Part shown: positions 1 to 11,651 of the stretch, piece by piece
Numbering within the stretch: the stretch's first letter is position 1
How the letters are laid out: each line of letters begins with the position of its first letter
DNA from: Calliopum simillimum
Taxonomy: Eukaryota > Arthropoda > Insecta > Diptera > Lauxaniidae
DNA: 64,000 nt
Reading direction: 5' to 3'
NCBI GenBank assembly: GCA_951812925.1
Contig: OX638371.1
Location: forward strand, 84,825,697-84,889,696
The notes under the pieces: generated by a model
Seen by the model: the letters and a program-made list of their open reading frames with translations, nothing else
What the model was told of the DNA's origin: nothing
Database searches by the model: none
Position numbers and translations under genes: made by a program

Positions 1-247
1 GACTCTAGACTAAAAGAACAGTTCTGAGAAAAATCTTAAACCTTGTACTACCGGGTCAAAAATGGTACGTACTAAACTTTTTAAATTAAAAATACATGCG
101 TGCAAGGTTTTCTTTCTATGTATTTCTGGAGTAACTTTGTGCGTAGAATCCAAGTTGAAGGTCAAAATTAAGGGTAGGTTTTCAATATTTCTAAAAAAGG
201 AAAATCGATGCCTTTCTGGATTTTTCATGACGGTTAATTTGATACCT

Positions 248-890
248 CATACGTGGGCTGCTATATATCTATCTGGCCTATGCAACACTAATGCCAATAG
301 CTAAAATCTGGCAACACCATAATAAAGTTTGACATTTTTTAGCATAAACGTACTCACAACGTGTTGATGTACAAGTGCTCTTTATTTTGTTTACAGTGAG
401 TTAAGAAAATCAATTTTTCCATTGAAAATTTAAGCGATTGATAAATTATGGGGTTTCCAACGAGAACAAACGTTTTTTACAACTAAATGTTCATGCAAAA
501 TCGAATGTATTGGAGTGGAACTAATGCCCAAGGATGCCTCTATGTCTCGGTATGTCACATGACGATCTTGCATTATCAGTTCACGCACGCCATCAATGTT
601 CTCTGGCACAGCGGCCGTTTTTGGACGACCTTCACGGAATTCGTCTTTGAGCGAGCGTCGGCCACGATTGAATTCATTAAGCCAGTTTTTCACAGTGCTA
701 TAGGATGGTGCTTCATCGCCATACAAAGATTTAAGTTCATCGATGCACTCTTGTCGTGATAATCCCCGTCGAAAGTTGTGAAAAATGATCGCACGAAAAT
801 GTTCACGAGTTAATTCCATTTTTTTGCCAAATTGATTTTTCAAGTCACTGTAAACAACACAATTTTTTTTTTTTAAATACTTCATTTATT
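248..890 (-). mobile_element. Internally deleted mariner element (remnant 1)
   Basis: The left terminal sequence near 250, followed by a non-coding leader with GTTTACAGTGAGTTAAG, abuts the N-terminal third of a mariner transposase on the minus strand. The catalytic part of the transposase is missing. The same leader and the same deletion junction recur at 51.0-52.6 kb, so this is probably a deletion-derivative family. The right terminal repeat was not located. Confidence 0.75.
430..819 (-). pseudogene. mariner transposase, N-terminal fragment
   Basis: The frame from the methionine at 819 starts MELTREHFRAIIFHNFRRGL and continues through SLYGDEAPSYSTVKNWLNEF and LIMQDRHVTYRDIEASLGIS to WKPHNLSIA, then stops at 430-432. 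This is the paired helix-turn-helix DNA-binding part of an insect mariner (cecropia/mauritiana-like) transposase. A full protein has about 340-350 residues; here about 130 remain, with no DDD catalytic residues, so it cannot transpose DNA. The frame continues upstream of 819 to about 885 without an obvious start. The deletion falls immediately after the second HTH. Confidence 0.88.
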
Positions 891-1049
891 TATTGAATCT
901 TCTCTTCTTAGGAGACTAACAATAAGTTTAAAAATCTTAATCCTAAATAACATTATTATATTTTATTATTATGTCTAATATATAATATCATATTAAATGT
1001 GTCTCCAGAGTTTATAGGGACTTGTACATCCTATGAGTTCAGAAAGCAT

Positions 1050-1490
1050 ACAAATTTGCCCCAGTAGTTCCGGCTGCATGTGTAGGAGGAACAACCGCAA
1101 GATAGAGAGTATGCGCCGATGGCTGCATATACCAGTTTCAAGTCCCACCGTAGAGAATGCGCCAGTTACCGGCTGCATAGAAAGAGAGTGCGCCAGATAC
1201 CGGCTGAATTTTGCTTGTATTTGTTGATTTCGTCTTTAACCAAGGGGATGCATAGGTCCCGATATATGTGTTCGTTCCGTATATATACCATGGAGCACCT
1301 TTAATGGTTCTTAAAATTTTGGATTGCGCCCGTTGTAATAGTTCAATGTTCGAGGAGCTGGCGTTACCCTATAACTATATACCATATAACCAAATTGGCT
1401 TAATGATGGATTTATCTAAAAGGATTTTATATTCAAGTTTCAGACGGGACCGACTACTTATGAGCCAATGCAGACTGGAGGCTTTTAGCT
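1050..1490 (-). pseudogene. jockey-clade LINE reverse transcriptase, C-terminal remnant
   Basis: Read on the minus strand from about 1488, a decayed frame gives LKASSLHWLISSRSRLKLEY, then KILLDKSIIKPIWLYGI, two stops, and SNIELLQRAQSKILRTIKGA followed by PWYIYGTN. The KxILKPIWxYG...SNIExLQRxQSKxLRxIxxAPWY pattern is characteristic of the region downstream of the catalytic fingers/palm in jockey-like non-LTR retrotransposons of flies. In-frame stops show it is dead. At about 1110-1215 the sequence contains short imperfect repeats around GCGCCAG..ACCGGCTG. Confidence 0.7.
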
Positions 1491-1559
1491 TAACATGCGT
1501 TTTTTTGGCTTCAATATGCTTTCGCCACGTTAGCCGTCACAAATGATGGTCGTACGTCA

Positions 1560-2427
1560 AAACGTTCTGCGTCATATTTGTAGGATTTTTTTTTTATATG
1601 CTTGTGAAATGTGCAAAAACAGGCGAAAAACTGCTGTTTTTTGCGATTACTCTTTCAACAAGGACTAGTCAAAAATTAGCCTTAACTACATTTGTCAACA
1701 TAAACGCTTTTTAGTACAAGTTTTTTACAAATTTGCTAAAATTTTAAATTTTTTCAAATTATTTCTTATTACTTTGGTTTTTCGATTTTTCTCGCTTGGA
1801 TATTGGTCGTATGTTGCCTGTTAGTCGCATGTGTTGTGCAACATTTTGATTTATATCAAAGTGTTGACATTATTGTAGTTGTTGTCGCTGATAATGAAAT
1901 TAAAACAAATCGTGTTAAATACCCACAGCCGTCATTGGTCACTTTTAGTCACGAATTCAATTGTCACCTGTGGAGTTAATGAGGCATGCATAAATTATAA
2001 AGGCATTTACAGAGATTATAGAAGCATTTCACACGAAAGCCCGACACCTGATATGGTGTATTGTGAATTATTAATGGTGGAAAGAGAGGTTAAATTCATG
2101 TTGTACCTAACTTTTGCTCTGCGTGAAAATCGCCATGCAATGAATGGGTCTAGCAATTAATGTTTTTTTTTTTATTTTTGGGCCACATTGATACGATATG
2201 TACATAAATATATGTGCTTCAACAAATTGATTTATTTATACATAAAAGGGATACTAATGTTTTTATCCTAGGAAGTTGTTATGTATTTAAGTTTCTTCTT
2301 AAAAGAATAGAAATTACGTATGATTGTGCTTAATGTAAAGCAAGTGTGTTACAAAAAAATCGCACTCTATTGGTGATAAAAACCGAAAATCGTATGTGAG
2401 TTTTTCATTTTCCATAAAATAAAACAT
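1560..2427. other. Stretch without recognisable gene
   Basis: AT-rich sequence with homopolymer runs. Open frames in this interval are short and show no recognised motif. I see no RNA gene or clear transposon end. Confidence 0.5.
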
Positions 2428-2574
2428 TAACTGTCATACCTAAATTGGAGCGTTAGTCGAGCGTTAGCGTAATTTAACCGTCTGTTTCGGTTTGCTCCAT
2501 ATAAATTGTATGGACATGAAAAAACCAGAGGTGGTTAAATACGCCTGACGCTCTAATTTAGGTATGGCAGTTAG
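2428..2574. mobile_element. 147-bp hairpin MITE with TA ends
   Basis: The two ends form an inverted repeat of about 45 bp beginning ACTG(T/C)CATACCTAAATT. Both ends are bordered by TA, as expected for a Tc1/mariner-type target duplication. There is no coding capacity. Confidence 0.7.
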
Positions 2575-2880
2575 TTTGCCACTTTTCCTTTAAGAAAACA
2601 ACATGCAGTCATGGTTTCTGAGAAAATGTTTTACCTTAAATTGTATTCTTATTTTGTCTCTCTGGCAAATTATCTTCACCTAGACCAAATCACTGACTTT
2701 GAGAAAGAAATATTACAAAAAATTGGTTGAATATAGGGGAAGAGTACCGCCAGCGAGCAGGGTTCGGGTGTGGGCACCCCCCGTAACTTTTGACAGAAAA
2801 CAAATGCGGCTGTTCTGACAAATGTTTTTGTACATTTACCAGAGCAAACAGACGCATTTTCTTGATGCTGAGAAGAAAAT

Positions 2881-3031
2881 AATTCTGTGGCAGGAAGAAA
2901 AAACTGGTTAAGTCGATTTTAGATTAAAATGCAAAGCAGTTTAAATTTTGTTCTATATGTATAGAATTTATGTTGCTTTGCTTTTTTATCGAATATCAAC
3001 TTAAGCAGTTTTTCCTTCCTGCCACAGAATT
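2881..3031. mobile_element. 151-bp hairpin MITE
   Basis: The inverted ends read AATTCTGTGGCAGGAAG on the left and its near-perfect complement on the right. The inner part, including TGCAAAGCA/TTGCTTTGC, also pairs, so most of the element could fold into one hairpin. Non-coding. Confidence 0.65.
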
Positions 3032-3329
3032 TTTGAATAAGTGAAAGTCAACACAAAAGTTTTTTTCAATAATTTTCAAAGTGCGATAAATCGAAGTGAA
3101 TCAATCGAAAAGCTGAATGCAATTTATGCAGTAAATTTATTATATTTTGTGATTCAAAACCGAATGCAACCAAAATGTTCACACAACACAATTTGTTCAT
3201 TTCTTTTCAAAGTGGCTATCAAAGTCGATTATGGGCCTCGAATTGGTCCGGGTGTGGGCACCGCTCTTTTTTTATTTAATGCGTGTGATTTACTGAAATT
3301 TCGTCGTGGATGGCAACATTACTAATCTA

Positions 3330-3760
3330 AATGGTATTTTTATGCCATTTTACGCTTTTTTAGTGGAAAGGAAAGAACCAACAGGCTTTTTAAAGATATC
3401 GTAGAAAAAAAGTTATTTTCATTAAGTGTGGGTGTTAAAGTGGCATAACACTTTGCAAAAAATCTCGGTATTGAGTTTCCAGACAAGTAGACCGAGGAGC
3501 AGATGGCCAGCATGGATTGGTACAAAAAATGCATGCTTGTCAAAAGAGCAATGTCAAAAAGGGCTAGAAATTACGTCACCTAGATAAGTAGTTTAATCTG
3601 CAAAACAATTGATCTGTCATCAGCCGAAGATAAGTTTTGGGGCAATAGGCATGATGCCATTCGATCCAGACGTTTTCAGTGACGCTGATTTTGTTAAAGC
3701 CGTTGAGCAGAATTTGTTAAATTTTTGTGAGTCAATATTTCCGAAATAAGTTAATTTTAC
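3330..3760 (+). pseudogene. pogo/jerky-like DDE transposase remnant
   Basis: One frame reads SVGVKVA-stop-HFAKNLGIEF, then WTEEQMASMDWYKK, the layout of a CENP-B/jerky-type helix-turn-helix. Further on MPFDPDVFSDADFVKAV resembles the proline-rich tail after the DDE domain of Tigger/jerky transposases (xxPFNPxxFxDxDF). The catalytic middle is deleted and stops interrupt the frame. A motif close to GGGTGTGGGCACC occurs at about 2768, 3248 and, inverted, 3978, and may mark ends or internal repeats of the element. The family call rests on motif resemblance only. Confidence 0.5.
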
Positions 3761-4010
3761 TTTCTTCTCCATTTGATTGCGTTTAATTTCATATTTTCCC
3801 ATTTTTAGCCGATTTTCTAAGGGTGTCCACAACCGGACCAAAAATTTTTTTTTTTTGTCAAAAATTATCACTTCACTATTTTTTTGATATAATTTTTCCA
3901 ACAGACTAAATCAATTTACTTTATGTCTGCATAATATACATACATTTGGTCAAAAGTTATGAGTCGAAAACAAAACGGTGCTCACACCCCTACTAAGTAT
4001 ATAGCAAGGT

Positions 4011-5090
4011 GTAATATTTAAAATTTTTCAAGATTGCCATGTTACTTTAAAAATATGCTTATTTGGAAGAACAATGATTCAGTCATAATGTGGGCATTTT
4101 TTGTTTTTAGTTCTTTTAGCTGATAAAGGGATTTGTTTGAAGCTATCTTGGGACCGATTTTAGAGTTACATATTACCCATTTTGAAAAGACATTCAAAGC
4201 AACTAATTAAAACCGCATAGCAGTGGGTACGTAAGGGGGTGTAGCAGGTCACAATCACCCGAGATCCCAAGCTTCCCCACAAAAAGCAAGCATTACTCAG
4301 CAAATTGCACAAGTATGAAAATTACATGAATTCGAATTCGTGGTTTTTGAGATAAAACACTGGTTTTTAGCGTTAAGACCATCTTTCAAGCCATAGGCGG
4401 GCCACCTTTTCCAGAAAAATCCGCATGGCCCACATAAATTTCTAAGAAGAATCAACGCCACTGGTACAAAGTATGTGTGGCCCTTTTACCCTAAAAACCC
4501 TTTGAGTTAAACGGAAATTACTCCAAAACGACTTGTGGTAGTTTAAAACTCTTGACGGTTTTTAACATGTAATAATAGCTGTGTTTTAAGCGATAGTTTT
4601 CAGTGCTTAATTAAGCACTTTCTGAGGAACGTATGGGAAAGCAACAACTAAACTGAATATTACCTGTGTTTAATAGGTTTTTAGCATAGTTGTCATACTT
4701 ATTTTTATCGATTGTCTTGGCAAGCGGAGGGAAGTGGTGCGGAAATGAAAAGCAGAATAAAGTACATAACATGCTGCCATCTAAGACACAACTTATATTT
4801 ACGGTTGGTTTTCTAAGTAGAGTAAGTGAAAAATTGAATGAACCAAAGAGCCAATCAGGGTTCAACGTAAAAATAAGAAAAACAAAGGTTGTAATTCTTT
4901 CGACATTTGAAGCCGATTACTACTAGCATTCATAATTAAAAATAGCCACTTAAAAACCACCCTAATGTACATAAAATTTAAAATTAATGTTAAATACTGC
5001 TTTAAATAATATATTGTGATATATTTTTTATTAAATTTAATTAATCTTTGTCTAGTCCGTAAAAATATTTTTCATAGACTGAGTTACATT
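4011..5090. other. Stretch without recognisable gene
   Basis: An open + frame of 78 codons at 4690-4926 has no recognised motif. The sequence around 4611 (TTAAGCACTTTCTGAGGAACG) resembles 9245-9265, so part of this stretch is probably a dispersed repeat. Confidence 0.45.
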
Positions 5091-5091
5091 A

Positions 5092-5689
5092 ATAATATAT
5101 AAATATAAGAATATAGAATTGCGAATTCAACGGTTGCCGTTTAACTTCTAAATTCGTCAAAGCTTATATATCTCTTCGGACTTACTTTAAAATTTAAATA
5201 AACCTTATAAACCATTATCGGCAATAGTTGTTAATTTGCTATTTAAAAGAATCGGTACATTTGAGGCTGTACAACAACCATTATCGGCAATAGTTGTTGA
5301 ATTTGCTATCTACCAAAGTAGATACATTTGAGGTTGTACAACAACCATTATAGGCAATAGTTGTTGAATTTGCTATCTACCCAAAGTAGGTAAACTTGAG
5401 GTTGTACAACAACCATTATAGGCAATAGTTGTTGAATTTGCTATCTACCCAAAGTAGGTAAATTTGAGGTTGTACAATAACCATTATCGGCAATAGTAGT
5501 TGAATTTGCTATCTACCCAAAGCAGGTAAATTTGAGGTTGTACAACAACCATTATCGGCAATAGTTATTGAATTTGCTATTTACCCAAAGTAGGTAAATT
5601 TGAGATTGTACAACAACCATTATCAGCACTAGTTGTTGAATTTGCTATTTACCCAAAGTAGGTAAATATGTGGTTGTAAAAGAGTGGCT
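5092..5689. repeat. Tandem-repeat element, copy A (7 units of ~67 bp)
   Basis: A leader containing GAATTGCGAATTCAACGG is followed by seven units spaced 66-68 bp, each carrying CCATTATCGGCAATAGTTG, then TACCCAAAGTAGGTAAATTT and a near-palindrome GGTTGTACAACAACC. The copy ends with AAATATGTGGTTGTAAAAGA, the same end as copy B at about 8735. Shared start and end suggest a discrete non-autonomous element that contains the array. Relative to copy B it lacks about 430 bp between the leader and the array. Confidence 0.8.
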
Positions 5690-5707
5690 TACAATAAAAT
5701 ATTGACT

Positions 5708-6930
5708 TTATATTTTAAAAAGAAACCCGCAATCATTTAATTTTTTAAAAGATTTTTGTATCTTGCTCTTCACACCTTTCAATGCTGCTTTGCGTGAAGT
5801 TTTAACAGCGCTTTTAAACTCATGCGAAATCGCGTGACCTATATAGTAAATTAAAGAAGATTTTATTATTAAAATTATGATTTTGAATTGTTTCAATTAA
5901 TTTTACCGTTTATTTACGGAATTTCTACTCAATGGTATGTAAGCGTATGGATCTACTTTGCCTTTCTTTTTCATATCATCCTTTACCTTTTTCGATGAGT
6001 GTTCACTACCTGTATATGCTGATTTGCCCGATTTAGCTGTATAACATGTCGATGTATGCCCTTGCCACCGGCAGTATAACGCGAGGTAGAAGTTTTACCT
6101 GAGCGCATGCTTGTAGCATTGTTAGCTTTACGTTTACGATTTGAGGCGTTGAGTTTCACTTTATCTTAAATTGTTGAGAAATTAAACTTTGCATTTGCGT
6201 TATTTGTATTTAATATTCTAATCATTACTAGAATCCTCTTTCATGCCACGTTTGACTACTGGTTTTGTTTCCATAGCATCGTCACCATCATTATCATCGC
6301 TACTGCTATCTCCATCATCGCCGATTTGTATCCTTATTTTTCGATTTCGCAGTTGCATTTGTGCCGGATAAATCAGGACGATTTGCTGGTAATAAAATAT
6401 TTGGAAAGTTATTATTTTAACTAAATTTCAAATGAGTATTTTCATACTAACGCACTTAAAACATTGCCAATCGATTTTATATCTGCCAAATCTACAACAT
6501 CCTCTGGATCCTCGCGATCTTTTTTAGATTTCATTTTAGATTTATCCGCTGCAGCGTTATCATGCCATTCGGTAAATCAGAATCAGAGTCATCAAGAACA
6601 TCATCAATACTAATGAAAAAATTAATTTTTTTAAAACCAATCAAACTCAATCAAAACAAAACCGTGTTTATATACATACGTCACACTCTCCCATTCCAAG
6701 GAACTCTTATCCTTTTCTTCGTTTTATTTTTTGCGTGTATCAAGTCACATTTGTTTGCGTATTTTCTTAAGGCGACGATGTGTTCCTTCATCATCACCGG
6801 GTATAAATTCAATGAGCTCCTCAGCAGTAAAACGCTTACAAAGTTTTTTCAGCAAATAACCAATTTGTATGCGACAAAAACGTTTGGTATCTATCGCCAT
6901 AGCTGACAGGGATTTCATTGGCATACGAAG
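5708..6930 (-). pseudogene. RRP12-like protein, decayed C-terminal gene fragment
   Basis: Minus-strand blocks match the C-terminus of RRP12, a HEAT-repeat factor in ribosomal subunit maturation and export. From 6900: DTKRFCRIQIGYLLKKLCKR, then an in-frame TGA at 6745-6747. About 6610: IDDVLDDSDSDLP, then a shift into DREDPEDVVDLADIKSIGNV. About 6384-6227: an acidic stretch with another shift, ending KPVVKRGMKEDS. About 6165-5911: YTAGGKGIHR, a shift, then KKKGKVDPYAYIPLSR. About 5849-5708: a basic tail HEFKSAVKTSRKAALKGVKS. Introns with recognisable acceptors persist, so this is a DNA-level copy, not a processed one. At least two stops and three frameshifts argue against function. The upstream two-thirds of the gene is absent; tandem-repeat elements lie on both sides. 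Confidence 0.85.
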
Positions 6931-7288
6931 AAGCGAATGCGTTCAATTAAATTAAAATATAAATAAAACAAACACTTTTTAAAGAAACACAATAACTTCT
7001 AAAGCCGACGAGCGAGCAATAGCAAAGAATAAATAAATTAAAACTACACAGAAATGTCAACATCACACAAATGTCAACTTACAATCGATAACAAGTGCGA
7101 AGTCACAATTACCGATTAAAAAAACCCGATTAATAATCAATAAAAAACGGTGTCAAACGGCAACAATATTTAGCCGCGGAGCTTACCACTTTAATTTAAC
7201 GTGCATTAGCTTAGCGCTATTTGTTGTTGCTTTCCCATACATTTATCGTAAAGTGCTAAAGAAAGTCCAGATAGAATGCCGAAAAAAA

Positions 7289-8735
7289 CGCACCTAATAT
7301 ATAAATATAAGCATATAGAATTGCGAATTCAACGGTTGCCCAGATGCAACCAAAAAATTTTATTTGATCAGATGTAGTCGGACGACTAAAACAAAGAGAT
7401 GAATATTGAAAAAATAATTATACTTATTTTTATTGGACCATGTTTTGGTCGTACGACTTAGTTCTCGTACGAAGTCGTATCCAATTTAACCTTTTAGTGT
7501 GGTGCGTTTCCACCGGAGAATCACGGCTGGTTCCAGACTTACTTGACGTTTAATACATGACGAATGAGGTGAGTTACGGCTAAATCACTTCATACATTAC
7601 CTGTGGCGAAGAGATATATTATCAAGAGACGCAAAGAAGCACTGGAGGTTTGTATTGTTCACAGACGGTAGCTTTGATGAATTTAGAAGCTAAACGGCAG
7701 CCTAATTCAACCAAAAAATCTTCGCTTCCGGATGAGAAGAGATGTATAGAGATTTTTTGGTTAAATTACGCTGCCGTTTAACTTCTAAATTCGTCAAAGC
7801 TAATACATATATCTCTTCGGACTTACTTTAAAATTTAAATAAACCTTATAAACCATTATCGGCAATAGTTGTTAATTTGTTATTTAAAAAAATAGGCACA
7901 TTTGAGGCTGTACAACAACCATTATCGGCAATTGTTGTTGAATTTGCTATCTACCCAAAGTAGGTAAGTTTGAGGTTGTACAACAACCATTATCGGCAAT
8001 AGTTGTTGAATTTGCTATTTACCCAAAGTAGGTAAATTTAAGGTTGTGCAAGAACCATTATCGGCAATAGTTGTTGAATTTGCTATTTACCCAAAGTAGG
8101 TAAATTTGAGGTTGTACAAGAATCTTTAACGGCAATAGTTGTTGAATTTGCTATTTACCCAAAGTAGGTAAATTTAAGGTTGTGCAAGAACCATTATCGG
8201 CAATAGTTGTTGAATTTGCTATTTACCCAAAGTAGGTAAATTCGAGGTTGTACAAGAATCTTTAACGGCAATAGTTGTTGAATTTGCTATTTACCCAAAG
8301 TAGGTAAATTAAGGTTGTGCAAGAACCATTATCGGCAATAGTGGTTGAATTTGCTATTTACCCAAAGTAGGTAAATTTGAGGTTGTACAAGAACCATTAA
8401 CGGCAATAGTTGTTGAATTTGCTATTTACCCAAAGTAGGTAAATTTAAGGTTGTTCAAGAACCATTATCGGCAATAGTTGTTGAATTTGCTATTTACCCA
8501 AAGTAGATAAATTTAAGGTTGTACAAGAACCATTAACGGCAATAGTTGTTGAATTTGCTATTTACCCAAAGTAGGTAAATTTAAGGTTGTACAAGAACCA
8601 TTAACGGCAATAGTTGTTGAATTCGCTATCTACCCAAAGTAGGTAAATTTGAGGTTGTACAGGAACCATTATTGGCAAATGTTGTTGAATTTGCTATTTA
8701 CCCAAAGTAGGTAAATATGTGGTTGTAAAAGAGGG
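7289..8735. repeat. Tandem-repeat element, copy B (13 units of ~67 bp)
   Basis: Same leader as copy A, then about 430 bp absent from A, then 13 units starting at about 7859. Units containing CCATTATCGG alternate over part of the array (about 8060-8340) with units containing CTTTAACGG, i.e. two-unit higher-order repeats. The end is the same as in copy A. Just downstream, GGGGCCATCCATTAATTA resembles the terminus of other insect DNA transposons. Confidence 0.8.
7669..7803. repeat. Inverted repeat inside copy B
   Basis: The left arm (AGCTTTGATGAATTTAGAAG and on to 7722) is complementary to the right arm ending at about 7803, with a ~27-bp loop containing CTTCCGGATGAG. Arms are about 50 bp with a few mismatches. 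It may be the end of an element embedded in copy B. Confidence 0.65.
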
Positions 8736-9477
8736 GCCATCCATTAATTATTTATGATGCTTGGAGGGGCTACGGGGTAATGAAAAATCTCACGTAAGAT
8801 AAACAATATTATCATCAAATGAAACGAAGCACGAATGTATTCGGACAAGACTTGGCTGGGACGCATGATTCAATAACAATGGTCAATGGTTATGGTAAGT
8901 TGTCAAAATAAACAAAAATAGAACCCTGATCTTGCCTTGCTATATGTCAAAAGGCTAGAAAATTTTGACATTTTCGTAGTTTAAGAAGAAACAGCATTTG
9001 TTATCGCTGCAACCAGGGTAATTTAACCATGGCCCTACCATAGCTGAGTAAATCCCCGAAGGGTTTTGCAAAGTTATCTGCATGACGATTATTTTCGACG
9101 TTTTATTATTATAGCCTTATTTTAAAGTTTAAATAAATCTCAAGGTACAGTACTTTGAAGCTTTTTGTTGTTTGTGACGTGAAACGTGTTTTATGTTTCT
9201 TATATTTCATTAGCTGCGTCTTAGACGATTGTTTTAGGTGCTTGTATAAGCACTTTCTAAGAAACGTACGAGTCCCTCAAAATCGTAAAAATGGCAAATT
9301 TTGTATTGATTTTGACAAAAGTATATGCAAAATGTGTGTGTTGTCGTTTTGCTCGATTTAATTTTTAAAGCACATTTCAACTAAGCTGGCACTGCTGTAA
9401 ATATTAACAGCTGACTTTGACAACACAATTTGTGGCAGAAACAGCTGATAGAATTTTGACAGTTGTCGAGCGAAATT

Positions 9478-9485
9478 TATATAAA
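9478..9485 (+). promoter_or_regulatory. TATA-like box of the TMEM70 gene
   Basis: TATATAAA lies 98 bp upstream of the TMEM70 start codon, at a spacing that would put transcription start near 9510. The assignment is positional; no start-site data are available. Confidence 0.4.
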
Positions 9486-9575
9486 CGCAACTTGGTACCA
9501 GTAAGAAAGGATAATCGCACGTTTTTAAAATTTTCTATAAAACTTTGTTTGAAATAAAAAACATTTTAAGAGAAA

Positions 9576-10416
9576 ATGTTGACACTACGTTTACTGGTTC
9601 CTTGTACAAGGGCACTTGCAAAGCAATCACAAATTTCAACGAAAATTGCTACAACAAACTTTCACATAACAAAAAATGCAAACCTCAACTGGGCAGCAAC
9701 AGCGGCGTTTCAGCAGCACAGGACACTCGCCTCAAAAGCACCAGAGGATTTGAGTGGGCAGCAACGTATTTACTATGGCTCATTGGCGCCACGAATGAAG
9801 GCGGTCAAAGTTTTTTCACTCACGACAAGCATAGCGGGGATAGCAGCGCAACCAATTTTAATGGAGCAGGGCATGAAAATGGGTGGCACCGCTTTGGCAG
9901 TGTTTATATGTGGCTTTGCTGGATTCTTTACATTTGTGACTCCATTGCTATTGCATTTCATCACCAAAAAATATGTTACTGAAATTCATTACAATCCTGC
10001 AACGGGAGAATATACAGCGACAACGATATCAATTATTTTACGGAAGATCCAGGTAACATTTCGACATTGCTAAGACTCTTTCTGTAAAGAAAGTAAGTTT
10101 CCCTTGAGTAGTATGAAGCAGATTATGTTGGCCTAGTTAAACTTAACACAAAAAGTTATTTTATCTTTTAGAGATTTGATTAGTTTATTTTTTTTTTCAG
10201 ACAAAATTTCATCCGAAAGATGTAACTGTACCGGATGTTCCCGGTATGTTCACATCATTTTTAGTAGGTAAAAAGGCACTTTTTGTCGATCCAAGCTTAT
10301 TTGAGGATCCAGAACATTATGTTAAAATTATGGGCTATGATAAACCTATTGATTTTAAGCTTGATATAAAAGAGAGCTCCGCTTCAACAGCTTCAGAGAC
10401 AGAAAAGCAAAAATAA
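9576..10416 (+). CDS. TMEM70 homologue, mitochondrial (two exons)
   Basis: Exons 9576-10052 and 10201-10416 join in phase 0 across a 148-bp intron (donor CAG|GTAACA, acceptor after a long pyrimidine run) and encode 230 residues. TMEM70 is an inner-membrane protein that assists assembly of the ATP synthase c-ring (complex V). Visible features: a basic, hydroxyl-rich presequence (MLTLRLLVPCTRALAKQSQ); two hydrophobic segments at about 77-95 and 104-129 forming a membrane hairpin; then the conserved matrix tail with PDVPGMFTSFLVGKKALFVD and PEHYVKIMGYD. Length fits the family (about 230-260). Start: first ATG of the frame, before a clear targeting peptide. AATAAA at 10447-10452 is a likely poly(A) signal. 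The frame is intact; corresponds to Drosophila CG7506 by recollection. Confidence 0.93.
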
Positions 10417-10622
10417 AATAATTTAAATTGTAGTTAAAAATCAAAAAATAAATTATGTTTACAAATAATATATATCGATAAGAAGATTTTTGTTGAGACA
10501 AATGCACTCAATTAATTAATACATAAACAGCCTGCAAGTTTAGGAATCAACATGTTTTTCACTCGAAATAAATCATTATAAAAACCCGATTGATATTTTT
10601 TGAAATTAAATCTAACGTGTCG

Positions 10623-10751
10623 TTAATATCAAAACTGCCTAAGTCCTTCTCTGATATGAAGGCAAAATAAAATAAATTAGAACCAAATTATTGAAACTTA
10701 TTTTATTTTGCATACATATCAGAGAGGGACTTAGGCAGAGTTGATATTTAA
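10623..10751. mobile_element. ~130-bp hairpin MITE
   Basis: Inverted ends carry TAATATCAAAACTGCCTAAG on the left and its imperfect complement on the right, with AAAATAAAATAA pairing further in. It lies between the convergent TMEM70 and Urm1 genes. Confidence 0.65.
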
Positions 10752-10866
10752 CTTGTTCAGTTAAAGTTTACCTTTTCAAAAACCAAAATAAACCTTTCAC
10801 AAATCAACTTCCGAGAAATGAATATCACACATTTTCAAAATCATTTTTAAAAGTAAATTAATCTTG

Positions 10867-10944
10867 TTAACCCTTTCGACCCGGCTGGGACAATATATCC
10901 CAATTTACATATATATATTGTCCCAGCCGGGTCGAAAGGGTTAA
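10867..10944. mobile_element. Tiny TTAA-bounded piggyBac-like MITE
   Basis: A 28-30-bp perfect inverted repeat, beginning CCCTTTCGACCCGGCTGGGA, is bounded on both sides by TTAA, the target site of piggyBac-type elements, whose ends also begin CCC. The internal part is only about 14 bp. Assignment is by ends and target site only. Confidence 0.65.
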
Positions 10945-11651
10945 GATCAAGTAAGTCTTTTCACAAATCAAACTTATCTTGGTCACATCATATTATGGGC
11001 TGTTGCATTGTCCATTATCCGATTGCGCCCCTCGGCAGTCCCACATAAACGTAAATTATACAATTTTGAATTACCTTATTTCGTTTCCCAACAATCTTGA
11101 TTTCGACACACTGAATTAGTCAGGAGGTGGTGCTGAACCATTGTTGAATAATAACTGTATCATGGTGCTGATCAATACTCCTGCACCTCCTTTAATTCAG
11201 AAATAATGGAAGGACGAAATAATACTGTTATTTTTCAATGTAATTTGTACAAATTTGATATTACATTTTTTTAAGTTCAATCACATTCATTTTAAAACAA
11301 TTTTAAACTGCTCTGATTTATGGGGCGCTCAAGCAGTTTATAGAAAAGTAAGAAATGCGGTTTTAATGAGTCGTGAACAGAAGGTCCCAAACTACCATAA
11401 TTGGCTTGAAAAATCTAGAGATGAAAAAAAAAGTTGCAAATTTTCAGGCGTGTGTAGTTAATTTGAATGTTTTATTTTTATTTACATTCCGATAGATTAT
11501 AAATTGAGCTTAAATTTTATTACTTCATTTAAAAAGATTGTAAAAAAATGTCCTTACACTTAAAATAACACATATTTCGTCACCTGAAATCAAAAAAGTT
11601 GTAACATTTGAAATTTATTCAAAGGAGTTGCAGAAAACTTCTTAGAACTGC

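Noticed and set aside
5708..6930. Functional RRP12 gene
   Set aside because: At least two stops and three frameshifts in otherwise conserved blocks, and the upstream two-thirds of the gene is absent.
5211..8735. Regularly spaced repeats resembling a CRISPR array
   Set aside because: Units are contiguous ~67-bp tandem repeats without unique spacers, and the genome is eukaryotic.
9545..9982. 145-codon + frame overlapping TMEM70
   Set aside because: Out of frame with the TMEM70 exon, which has the family sequence and a targeting peptide.
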